Source: Hydractinia symbiolongicarpus
Taxonomy: Eukaryota; Cnidaria; Hydrozoa; Anthoathecata; Hydractiniidae
DNA: 64,000 nucleotides
Assembly (NCBI RefSeq): GCF_029227915.1
Contig: NC_079875.1
Location: 12,337,001 to 12,401,000 of the forward strand
Direction: 5' to 3'
The translations under genes were made by a program, and so were the position numbers. Shown one piece after another: positions 11,211 through 24,200 of this stretch. How positions within the stretch are numbered: the first letter of the stretch is position 1; every line of letters starts with the position of its first letter. The notes beneath the pieces are model-generated. The model saw nothing but the letters and a program-made list of their open reading frames with translations, ran no database searches and was not told where the DNA came from.

Positions 11211-14036
11211 TAATTAGTCTTACGGCATTAGTATATTGTAACTATTCTTCATGGTCAGAGCCTTTTTAATTCATAACAGTTTACTTCCTTTTTTCAAATC
11301 TTAATAAGAGCGTTTTAACAAAAGAAAAATTTATTTAAACAGTTGTTAGCTGAAACTGTGAACTTGTTTACAGGCCCGTTTAAGGAGAGGCATGCGCACT
11401 TGCCCACACACGCAAAAAAAGTTACGCGAGCAAATTTATCGCTTGCGTAAGACTACTATATATAGCAAAGATTTTTTAAAGACATAATGCAATGCAATTT
11501 TACCATTTATGCTTACCGAGTACTCTTTGTTGATATCTTTGATCAGCGGCGGCTGGATCATTTAGTTTTATTATTTTACAGATCAAGCATATGCATGTTG
11601 GACATAAAACTTTTTAATTAGTTGTAAAAAAACAGGTGCTTTTTTTGCTACAAATAAATTAACTTTTTATTTCATTGATGTCAATAATGATGTTAAACAA
11701 GTTTTATTCATATGATGGATGTTATACCTGTAAATCGAAACTAAATACTTTGCTGAGCCAATTTCGTCCCCATAATCTTTTATATCTTTTCTGTTCTTTT
11801 TAATTTTTTTAAATTACTATATAAATAACATATGAAAAGTTGGAAAAAGACGTTTTTAACAAGGGAGGTTCGTATAATTTTTAAGTCGATATTCCTTAAC
11901 TTGATAAACAATTCTTTAAATGTGAATGCCTTGAAAACGAAAAGAGATTTTTAAAAAATTTAAGACTTGTTAGCTAACTTTTTAAGCTCTATGATATAAG
12001 TCCAACATCATTTTATACCTCGAGTTCCCTTTAACTATTGGCCTAAGCACTACCCAAACTGGGGTATTCCATGTTTTCAGTTAACCTAGTCTTTTCCTAG
12101 TGCCATTACCCAATATTGAAAAACTCTGACCTCTGCCATTTTCAGCAAAGCTGAGTCATAAACCTATAGCTACATGATGACTTTTGCAATCTCTAGCATC
12201 TTTTTTCCTGCTGCCAAAGCCACAGCCAAAAGAACTTATATACAGCTAAAAAGTAATAAATAACATCATGCTTGAAATCACCTATACACCCAATCATAGT
12301 TAAGTGTTTTTCCTGTGTGGGCAGAAATGGGAGGTAATGTGTGGTTTGTTTACATTTTTACCATCATTTCCTTGCTTGCATTGGGCATTATGTAATTACT
12401 TAGATGCGTGCGCAAGTGAATATCGGAACTTGATTCCATGTATGGCGGATACATGTATTATATATAATACATGTGTGCCTACTTAGCGAGGCTTTAAAAC
12501 GCTAATTTAGCATCTGATTGGCATCTTGTTCCTGACTGACTGGTTGGTTTAGAAAGAAGTATCAAATAAAGTTGTCTTGCAGACCAGGTGAACAAACAAA
12601 AGTTGCTGCGTGACATAATGTTTTGATTTTGCATCTAGAACAATGGATATGTGCATGCATGTGCAACAAGCAAAAAGTATCTGTAGCTAGACGTCCATGG
12701 TTGAAAATATCAAGTGTAAAAAAAAACTGATGCTAAAATTAGTAATGTCTGCTCTTAAACAGAGAAGATAATAGTTGAGAATAAACAATTCCAATTCATT
12801 TTTAACCTTACATTCCTAACAATCCATAAATTAGCATAAAGATTCAATTTGGCGAATCTAGCTAGGCCTTACTTTCTTGCCTGTTAGGATGCACGCACAT
12901 ATACGGATATTTATCAACATTCACAACTTATCTATACATTGTATGGTTATTTTGAAAATTAAATTTGGTCAAACTACTTTAGCTATCTACATTTGTTTCA
13001 TAACTTTTGCCTGTTTTATATTCTGACTTTTGGCTCCTTAACACTCTTCCAACATTGTTTTGGCGTAATCATAACAATAAAATTGTTTCTTGAAATATTG
13101 ATATCGAAAAGATAAGCGCGTGACTCCTGGCAATGCACCACCTAGCAAAGCTAAAACATACATGTCTAGCCTATGCTATGTAGCTACTAGCTATGCATAT
13201 GAAAAATATAGCTAGCTAGCCCTTTTTATAAAGTCAGCTAACCCGTTCTATTTCGAAACTCAAAATAAAAATGGATTCTAATTAAAGTTAAATACCACAT
13301 TAATACTTTAAATTTCCCATTACCAGGTAAAAAAATCCCTGAACTTCTACCTCTATATAGCTAGCTAGCTACCTTTTTGGGTTGTTTTTTTGACTTCACA
13401 CAGCTGCACTGCTCTGTTGGTTTCGAGGGTCGGTAGCATGAACACTACGGCCCTGTACCGTATGTTGTTTCCCCTTAAAAATGAACAACGCGAGAGAGAA
13501 GATTTTTACTTGTGGCCTGCGGGTTTTTGTTCGTAAGCAATCGCTCCACACATATTCAACAGCTGCACACGTTAACAAAGGTAACCCCCGTCACATGTGC
13601 TGCACTTAAATAGTTGCTTCACACCTCACTTTAGCCATTTGTGTATAAAACAGCGTTAAGGCGTTTTAAATAAAGTATGGAGTCACTGGTTGTGCGTGAA
13701 GCGACTGTTTACGATAAAAAAAAACCCGCGTACCTCCTATAGACAACTCAGAGTTGTTTAGGCACTTAATACTCGGAAAATTTCATTGCATGAAAAGGAT
13801 AATTTTTGTTAGATTTTGCCTTTAGGATATACTTTCTGCTTTAGTTTTGCTTAGACAATTTAAAGAGGACTAAATCATTACGTCATTGTTTAAATTAACC
13901 ATTGAAAACAAATAGAAAGGGGTATTTTTCTGATTGGATAATGTTGTTCTTATGACGAGAAAAATATCTTGAAAAAGTTATCGGTGGAGAAGTGGTCATA
14001 TCGTCCTGTGGCCAAAGCTATGGTAAAGTTCAAGAA

Positions 14037-14403
14037 CCCAGCCGGCACAAGACGTTTTAAAGACGCCTTTTCTGGAGCTTTTCTGCGCATGAAATATGCG
14101 CGCACCCGAAATACGTCACAAAAAGACGCCATAAAGACGCACAAAAAGACGTCGGAAAAGCGGACATTTAAGACCTAGAAAAGACGCATTTAAGACGCAC
14201 TTGAAAGATGTCTTTAAAACGCATTTGGAAGACGTCTTAAAAACTTAAAAAAAGACGTCTTTACGACGCACGGAAAAGACGTCGTACAGACGCACAAAAA
14301 AAGACGTCAGGAAAGCGGACATTTATGACCACAATAAGACGCCAAAAAGACGCACAGAAATGCGTCCTAAAGACGTCTTAAAGACGTTTTTTTGCCGGCT
14401 GGG
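14037..14403. mobile_element. MITE built from AAGACG motifs
   Basis: Inverted termini CCCAGCCGGCA and TGCCGGCTGGG bound a 367-bp segment packed with AAGACG, GACGC and GACGTC motifs in both orientations, spaced irregularly. It is G+C-richer than its surroundings. The open frames in both directions (13969-14178 and 13950-14144) are by-products of the repeat. No clear target-site duplication was seen, so the superfamily is unknown. Confidence 0.72.
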
Positions 14404-15254
14404 AATACTTCAAGCATTTATAGCAGAATGATTACTCTTCGGGCTATCAAAATATGGCGAAAGGTCGAAACAAAAACAACACACTTCTACAATGTTTTAA
14501 TATTAACAGTTATATGAAATATATATAAGCACAACCACCTCAAGTTATGTTTTATGTGAGAAACTCACATATGCTTTTTATACAACCTTTAGAAAATATT
14601 TACATAAAGATATGCTTAAAAGACTGCATTGGAACTACCAGGACAATTGGGGGACGGAAAGACAGTTTTCCACTTTAAGAAAGTTTTCCGCAAAACAGAA
14701 CGGACAGGAACAAAAATTTTTCTGGGCATACGCATGTTTAGGTAATTGAAAAATTTTCCATCGTGTACACTTTGCAACGGTTAGACGTGAAAATTTATCA
14801 TCATCTCACTTTAATATTAGCCTTGTTTTTATACTTTGCTCTCCCTGTTGCCCGAACAACAAGGGTATGGAATCGTTTGTAAGATAATATTTCCTATTTA
14901 TCTATACCTTCTAAAAACGCTTCGTTTTTAGAGATCGGGAATTGGAAGTCCCCAGCAAACTTAGTTGGTGGTTCAAAAGTAGGGGTTTGACTGGCTAAAA
15001 AAAGGGAAATCTACTAGTCCTGCATGAAATTCTAACTTAAAAAGTCTCCGTCTTGTAGAAGTGCCTGCTTAAAAGTTTTTGCTACGAAAGTTTCTATAAG
15101 AATTGTCGGGGACAAATCAAACTGTACTTTTATGGATGTGTCCGCTTCATAGGACGTCCGTTTTACTGTATTTACTAAAATACTAAATATTAAAATAAGC
15201 CACAATGTTAAAACTCCACTGTTTTTTTAGCAAGAATAGTCCTCTCCACCACGG

Positions 15255-18200
15255 CTAGTCTTGAGGGAGCATTTTTACTCTTATCAGTTCTGTATCCAGT
15301 GGCAGTTCTTCTTTGGCAAACAAACGATTTGGTGTCCATGTTGAAAAACGAAATCGAACATCTTTATTTTTAACGACACAAACGGCAAAGACAAAACAAC
15401 CGAGAACGGAAGCTGATATGCAAAAAATCCATTCCGATATTTGTGTTGCAAACCAAACCGCAAGGGTACCACTCAACCAAGTAACGCCATACAAGGTAAA
15501 AAGAACAAGTGCATTTTTCAGCCGCAGTAAAATCTCCTCGTTTTCCTGTTCCATTCTTGAGGATTTATGGATAGCAAAACCAGCACGGGATAGTGTCGCA
15601 ATACTGCCAATTATAAGTGCGATGACTGGCGCGAGAACTCCAATATAAAATGGTGTACCATGTACAACACAACTAAAAGAAGAAGACATTATATCGTCAT
15701 AGAACATTTGAAAAAGAATACAGTTGCATAAGTAAGCGGAACAGAAAAAAGCAAGCGAGACAGGAAAAAGGTTCTTCTTACAAGTCTTGGCTTCCATAAA
15801 ACCAGGGCGCTGCATTTGGAGATATAGCCACGATGAGTAAAGGAACTCCTAAATATAATATAACGAGGTACTTAATATTCTTAACAACACCAACGAGGAA
15901 TTACACTAAAGGAAGAAATTTTTTTGCTGGAGAACAAATTCTGGAGCTTAAGTTTGTGATTAGTAGTATGAAAAATGCGAGATAGGAAGTTGCGAAAACA
16001 CGCACTTTGTTTAAAAACTACGTATTTCCGGATTGCCAAAATGTAACCTAGATATTTCCACGGACCAACCAAACAGGATGGTTATATTCTATTGTCTAAA
16101 GTAAATTTTATGCTGAATTTTCAGGAAAAATGCAAATAAACCGGAAATTGGTTTTAATGCAGAGTAAAATGTCTGTGGAATTTGAAAAAGTGTGGAATTT
16201 GAGTTTGCAAATACGAGGCAAATTCGCAAAATTTAATTCTGCATATATTTATTACAACTTCGAGGCAATTTCCCGACTATGCTGAGATAGCCAAACTCGC
16301 GAAAATTATTCTCGTTAAAGTAAAAACACCAATTATAAAAAAGGTCAACAAAATAAAAAAATATCCAAGTCGTTATAAAAATCAGGAAACAACACGAACA
16401 AAAACGCAAATCATACCGAAAGCAAACAGAGCATTTTTCATGAGTAACGAAATTCCTTTTTCAGATTGAGCAGATCCGAGTCTCTGGGATCCGAGCCTCT
16501 GGGACGTCCACAACGCATATAGAAATACCCAGCAAAACGTCGTTAAAGTAAAATACTGCAGAAATGCGGCTACTGTACGGCATGCTGACGATGACGTGTC
16601 ACTGACTCCCGACACAAACACCAGCAGTAAACAGACAAGAGACAAACAGATACAAAGCATGAATCTCGTATCTTGTTTCTGCAAAGATTTTCTAAAACGT
16701 TCAAAACAAAAAAAAAAAAACACAATACAGCTAATAAATGATAACTTCAACACATGGATTTTAAGAAGCACAAGCTACAGTTGACGCCCCTTATCTCGTA
16801 TATTCGCTATACCAAACTTTTTCGCCAGTCCCTTGAGAGTTTGAGATAACGAGGGGCGACTATACACATATATTCGAAAACTATATTTATGAGAAATCCA
16901 ACATAAAGATACTTGAATAAATGATAAATATTAAATTAGTTTTACACAAACACTAAATAATGCTTTTTCGCTTTCTTCTTAAAGTTACCAGTTCTGTCAA
17001 AGTTCAAAATCTCAATTATCGGTGACGTGACGCAGCTTACCACCATTAGAAAATGTTTTATTACAAAAGCTCTTAAAGACACATCAAGGTAAAAAGGCGC
17101 ACACGGTCTCTGCCTTTAAAAACATTTTTTAATTTCGACTTTATGCTTATTATAAAAAAACAAAACAAAAACAAAACATAAAACATAAAAAAAAACAGAT
17201 TATATGCATTTCTTCATTTAAGAAGCTTTCCAAGACTTCTAAGGCAAAATATGTTCTAGCCTTAAAAAAAGAACGCAAAAACAGAAGTGGGTAAAAAATT
17301 CTAGAAAAGACTTAGAAGGCAAATAAGAATGCCAAGTAAAAAAAAAAAAAAATGAGATTAATTATTTTAAGGGAAATACGAAAACATATATCATGTAATA
17401 CCTGAAAACCAACAATAAAGTTACAGTGATTGCAATGAACATGATTGCAATTCCACAACCAATCCAAGTGACCAGTCCAAGTTTTAATAGCTTTCTTGAA
17501 GCTTTGAAAGTTTTTTTCAGGACTAAAGCATAGTATCCCAATTGCTGACATTTGCATGTGATCAAATTTGGTTCAGAAGACACTTTTACGCAACCTTCTG
17601 TGGACCAATGACTTTTCATACCACTCGACTCTATGAGATAAGTTTAGAATATGATATAAAATTAAAGGAGTTTAATCAGTATCAAGAGACATGTGACATT
17701 TCAATAAAACGTTTGCAGTTAAGAAAAGTAATTGGTGAGTCTTAAAGGTATAAAGAACAAGAGAAGAGAAATTTGAAAAGAAAAAGTTAAAATGATAACA
17801 TCATTTTCAAACAGACTGCTTTAAAATAAGGTAAATTGAAATTCCTAACCAGAGAGAACAGTGTCATTGTTGACACGATGTTGAACTTCAGGTTAAACTA
17901 AGTTTGGAGGGTAACACGGGACGCATCTTTTGTGTTTGCAACTTTCAAGCATGCGCACTGATCAAAAACTGCATTTCCTTTCAGGGTGAATTATTTACAT
18001 GGAAATCTCGCACAGGTGTGAAAATTAATAAAATGCCACCTTAAGTGACTTTTACTTGACTTGGACTAATTAAACTTTCATATATAAACAGTCCTACAAA
18101 TACACCGTACAATAAAGTGACTCAAACCGATTTAAGTTCAATTCGTGCCTCAGATGGACGCCCTGTCAGTAGAAAACAAATGTAATGAACTAGTAATGTC

Positions 18201-21200
18201 AGAATAATAATCCTTCAATCTCATCACCTTTATATGTTTTCCATAATGCACAAATTTCGTAAGCACCATTCTTTCTAATAGATGTGAATTTTAAAATAAT
18301 TGGTACTTTTAAATTTTCAACATTTTTCTTTGCCAATGCTACATATAATACAACACTGCTGTTTGACACTCTCAAAGAATTTTTTACGTCTGAAACAAAA
18401 AACGGTTTCTTGAAATACGAGAACGAATATACAAAGTTTTCTTTATAAGAAAAAGTTTTTGATGGCAAATGAATTGAAGCTTGAAAGTGTTCATTAATTG
18501 TTTGCAAGCTTCCAGTGTTCGATATCTTAACTTTTAGCCCACCATCGTTTTTTTGCACAGCAATGATATTTGTGGCATTCCGCTCTATGAAGGCAGCACT
18601 GACGGCTATATTTTGTCCAGTTAAGGATAAGTTTTGTTTATTTTCCATCAATGCTTCAGAAATTTTCTTAGTCAGTTCTTCAAAAGCATGAGTTATCTTC
18701 CACGTCACGTTAGTTTTAAGAATCGCCTCGTGTTTAGCGTTCCACAAGTTGTTTATGACATAAAATGTATTCGAAAATGTCTAAATAATAATATACGAAA
18801 TAAAATATATAGATACAATAACATTAATCATAATAAGATATCGAAAATCTTTAGAACAAAAGTTCTTCTAAAATATTTTTGTGTGTATTAGCACCAGTGC
18901 TGTAGGGCAAAACCATCGACCTCTCTGGGACACAAAACTTAAGCCCTCAAAACAAAATCGCTTACTACGGCATTGTAGAATCTAACAGTTGCGGAAAATT
19001 CTCTTCCTCACCTGTTGGTTCATTTTGTCAACATATACCAAAGAGCAGTTACAAGAAAAAGCAATAAACTCAAAGCCAGTTGTGGTCATTTTCCTGCACA
19101 ATTTCCAATTCACTGAAATTAAAATCCCCTGCAAGAAATCCTTCCCTAAAGGCATTCCTTCTCAATACAACTATTAATTTTACCTTTCTCGTAATGTTAC
19201 CATCCTTGCTGATAGCAGAAATTATATCGGACACAAGCTGTACTTGAAATGATGACGTTAATAACTTCCCATGTTTAAGGATATCAACCAGCGTCTGCGA
19301 CATTTCTTCGGCATGCACACATCCGCGACTTACGTTGTAACGCTTGCAAATTTTCGTCTAAATAATTAAATCAAGTTTTAAAACTCAATTTTAAACACAA
19401 CAGAACTTAGGAAAAGATAAAAAAAATTACATTTTGTTAAGTATGTAATTAGGACATACTTGACTAAACTAATCAAAAATTTCATAGCTACCTGGTTCAA
19501 CTTTATTAACAGTCGCTTAATTAAGCCTAAGAAAATAATAAACACATCATTCACAAAGAGAAAAACAGAAACAAATACAATGTATTAAGTAAATATCGTT
19601 ACCATCTCACCTATGGTAAAGTTGTAAGCATCCTTTCTTGGATTACAGTATTCATCACTATTAGACGGATTGGCTTCATTTGCAACATAGCAATAATTGT
19701 TAATGAAGCAGGTGTTATTCTAGAGAAAGCATATCGAATTACCTCCAACGGACAAGAATAAAAACGTTAATAACAACCTCACAATTATCAAAACTTCTAC
19801 GACCACCATCCAGAACATTAAAAAACCCAATCAAATCAAATTAAATCAATACTATCAGTATTATTACGAATACTAACAATAATAAACACTTCTCATCAAC
19901 ACCAGTACAACCACCATTAACCACTTAATTAAAGACCTGTTTTCATTAAAGTCAGTTATTGTCGTGAAAGAGATAGAAATTTTTGTTATCTCTATAACAT
20001 TTGTTGATAACATCTCTTGTGTTGCTTTGCTGTACAATACATGTTTTCACTGATTTCGGTGACTGTTTGCAACTGTTGTTCAACTACTCATCAACACTTT
20101 TTATGTTAATAGAAATACTATGACAACAATGACAACTATGACAACATTAACCACACAACTAACATCCACTAACACGAATACCAACAATACAATAGACACT
20201 AGCACCAAAACTAGCACCGACACTAGCACTAACTTAACCAACACCATCAGCATTAACACGAATACCAACAACAACAACAACAACATCAAAAACACAAAGA
20301 ATGCAACAAAGAAAAAGCAAACCTATAAATAATTAAGATATGGATCTTAAAAACAAAAAAACGAAGAAGAAATAAACCATATTTTGAACATTGGATTAGG
20401 AGAGAAAACCTTACTTTCTAAACACTGGCTATCTAAAGTTTCCGTTCTGATTTTTAAGATGGTAGAAAATTATGTTGTTATTAATAGATCATAACAAGAC
20501 AAAGGAATTACTAGCCAAACAGCTAATCAAGCTAATGCATTATAACATTTATTTGTACTAATTTTTTCTTAAGTGGTAATCCATTTAAATAACAACTCAC
20601 CTTCAGCATGCACTCATTCACGTCTTTGGTGCAGTAAACACATTTTGAATCATAGACAAAATGCATTACTTTCTTCACGCTGCGAGTGTTACCTTCATCA
20701 TGGGATAAATACAAATCGTAAATCTTTAATGGGCTTGACACAGATATTGTGGCTAGAGGTAAGGTACACAGAACCTCAGCAAACGAAACCAGCGTGCCTT
20801 TGATGTTTGAATGTGATCCAATTGCAGGACGATTTGACCAAGTCTAGAAATAGAGTTGGTTTGTTGCTTTAAACTTACAATAAAGATCAATACAAGCTCA
20901 AAAACAGTATAATTAGGCACTATTCTAGAGGGGTTACAGTAGAAAGAAATTAAAAAGACAAGTTCTTTTTCAGATCCAAATCACATCATTCAAATTTCGA
21001 GTTCTTTTTCGTTTTGAATTGTTACCTGGTGATGGCAATTTTTTCATAATAAGAATATCTAAAAGAGAAACTAATGACAGATTAGTATTTTACCTTATTC
21101 AAGATAAAAGTACACGTGACATCTAAAGAATCGACTATACTTCTTCCTGTCACAGACACCATATCACATTCATGCTTTCTCGTATCGCAGTAATGTTTTG

Positions 21201-24200
21201 CTTCTACGACTATGGGAGGTGAACCTAAATGTGGCAGTTAAAACATGGAAAGTTTAATTAACATACAAAGATATCCTTTGTCTGCGAAATGTCAGAACTT
21301 GATCTCTTTACTCTCCTATTAACTAGCTGTAGAAATGACATTTTAAAGTCAATTCCTCGTATGAAATTAGAAATTTGAGGGTAAGACCCTAATTTTCCAG
21401 GTCTGCTGTAAAATACAACGACAGGTAATGGTATTTTCTACATGAACATCCAAACTGTTGGAAAAAATGTGAACTTTTTTTCATTAATAGACCAAAATTA
21501 CTTTTAAAATATTTTTGAACGTAAATATATTAGGATGCATAAAAATTAAATTTCCAGACATGAAAGTCAATTATATATTAACTTCATTTAATATTACATT
21601 TCATAACAAAAAATCATATATCACACCTTTTAAAATCGAACAATCACTTCCGACATATGCGTCATTGCAAACACATGATCCGTTCATACATTCTCCATTT
21701 CCACTACAGTCGTTCATACATATGCTGTTTGCAACAAATGCTGGTGGCTCCAAAGTCCCATTGTCAGTCTTTTCCCAATACTTTTTTACATTTTTGAGAA
21801 CAACATCCTCACAAGATGTTGACATTACGTGTATGACTGACTTGACAAATTCATATGAGTCTGATAGCTATATTACAAGGGCAAAAATTTCTCAATAGAC
21901 AATACAGGATGATGTTAAGTACCTTGGGTGGGGCGCACATTTGACAATTTACTAAGGAAACTTTTTTAAAGGGGAAGTCCGGTAAATTTTCAAAATTTTT
22001 AAAATCACAATATTACATGTCTGTATAACAGCCAAAAAAAATTTTTCAGCTAAAAAGTTCTAAAAGTCATGAAAAAAGCAATTTTGCCTCATATCATTTC
22101 TACTTTCACTTCATGATATATTTCCGCAACGAGTAGTCTGGACACTAATATTCTTCTGACGTCATTCGTGACAACAACATTCGGCGCGTTACTTTCTTGC
22201 AGTAGTAAACTTATCTTGAAGTAGTTATGTCATCTTCCTCTTCTGATGTAAGCGATGTTGAATTTAATGAAGATGAAGAGTTTGGTTTATCTCCTTTCAT
22301 GTTCGAACCGGAACGGAGTCAAAGTGAAGTGGCTGCAGCTTTAGAAGCTTTAGGAAACAACGTTGGTGCTAAAAACTGCAATGTTGAAGCTGGAAATCGT
22401 GTTGGAAATGTTGAGTGGTGCCAGTGCAAAAAGTGTAAAATTATGGTCACTGAAACGGAAAGTTTATGTTGTCGTGATAATAATGATATTCCGGACGGTC
22501 ATTTTCAAGGTTTCTGTTGATTAAAATATCTTCTTATCGTGTATTTTACTTCCTTGTTTGCTACATCAATCACTTTCTGTTCTGTCACAACAAAGTTTTA
22601 GAAAGCTAAACGTTGTTTATTTACACACGGGGGTACGCCTTTTTAAAGATCTTTTTTCTTTTTTCGCTTAGGTCATACGTGTGTTACAAATTCGGATGAA
22701 TTCAAAATGGTTTGTTTGCCGGAACCCGTGTTACGGACAGCACTAGGTGCTATTCACAACATGAGAGGGATTCGTCATAAACTTTGCAACAGATCATATC
22801 GGTTTGCTGCTTATAAACAATATATATGGTGGGTGTATGGAAGACTGGGCATAGGTTATCGAAAGCCTATACCATCATGTGTTGTGTGGGTAATCCGTAA
22901 TGAATACCCGCAGCCCGATGGGGTATACGTGCCATACACAGAATCAGGAATGGATTTGGACACATAAAATGTATAAGAACATGTATAATTGTAAAGATGA
23001 TGAATGAAATTTTTACAATATATGTTTTTAAAATATAACAAATGTCCCCCGGAATTGTAAAATAAGCGTTTCTTGATGTAATGCTAAATATCATTTATAA
23101 ACCTGGGGGTTACTTTTAGGTAAATCTTGAACGCATATTCGAGACAACAACTTCCTTCCCAGGGTTTATTTTTAATGCAATATTTCTGGGTGTTTCAGGC
23201 AACTTAAAAAATATAGGAGCTTTGATTTTTTGAACCAAATCAAACACTTCCTTCATCAAGTCCTCTTGGTATTTCTTTTCTTTCGGATCCATTACTTTTT
23301 TTGCCACCCACTCCTTCGTAATTTTGGTGAAAGAAACTTTGAACTTCAACCTCCCATCGGATGTAGTGGCTTGTTGTCGTTCTACACCCGAGTTGTGGTC
23401 AAGCACAGCTAGTTGCGTCCTAGCAACCATCCCAGCGTACGAGAATGCTAAGCGTTTGGGACAGTACTTATTCAACAGGGAATGGTAAACCTCGAGCTGT
23501 CCAGTGTGCTTGAAATCAGCTACGTGTTTTAAATCGTTTAGTAGCTGTTTTTCATTAACAATTTTCTCCAGGGCGATGTAAGCAGGGCTTTCTTCAGTTA
23601 ACCACTTCTTCTGAGCTTGTTGTAGCAGGGTAAGTTCTTCATGAGCACATTTATGATATAGCGTATTATTTACCCAATAATGTACCCCACGGATATGACA
23701 GAGTAAACTCTGCCACTTTTCCTTCAATAATATTGGATCTCCTTCGCAAGTCGAACAAGCCCACCAGAAGTGGTTTATGATAGACTTCATCCAGTCATTC
23801 AAGTCACGACAGCTCTTTTTTTTTGCAACTTTCAAAATCTTTTTTTTGATATTTTTTGTCATGTGCCACACATCAAACTGGTGCGATATATGTTCATGTT
23901 CGGTGCGCATAAACTTTCGTATCTGGCTATGTCTGTCGGTAACTAGTGTGTCCACTATTACGCCAGCTTCGTCGATAAATTCCAAGCACTCAGCAAGTCC
24001 ATGTTTTTCCATGCGTGCCGAGTTTCCTGCTAAACGAACGTGTGAAATAAAAAAGTTCACCACCTCATTTGTCATGGCGTCCATGAGGCTGTATGTACCA
24101 TATTTAGCACTAAATCCAGGTGAGTCACAGCGACCATCTCCAATTAAATCGACACCCTCAAGCGCAACGAGTCTAACAAGTGTGGCTTCCTGATAATGCG

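Larger units (their letters stand above)
10298..15254. other. Spacer between RIC8 and the receptor gene
   Basis: Nearly 5 kb with no convincing coding exon. It contains three short non-autonomous elements (10487-10842, 11077-11210, 14037-14403), AGCTAGCT-rich patches near 13150-13370, and presumably the RIC8 promoter and any 5' untranslated exon, plus the 3' end of the receptor gene at the right. Open frames at 10809-11217, 12304-12486 and 13396-13578 show no family features. Confidence 0.55.

Noticed and set aside
13950-14178. Overlapping basic open frames on both strands
   Set aside because: They lie on and beside the AAGACG-repeat MITE; the reading frames follow from the repeat composition.
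19070-19183. Extension of receptor exon 18 to a stop at 19070
   Set aside because: The donor after AGAAAG at 19184 leads in frame into the GAIN exon at 18780; the extension has no GAIN features and would truncate the receptor.
20101-20332. Thr/Asn-rich frame on plus and Leu/Val-rich frame on minus
   Set aside because: Both come from an A/C-rich low-complexity tract in a receptor intron.
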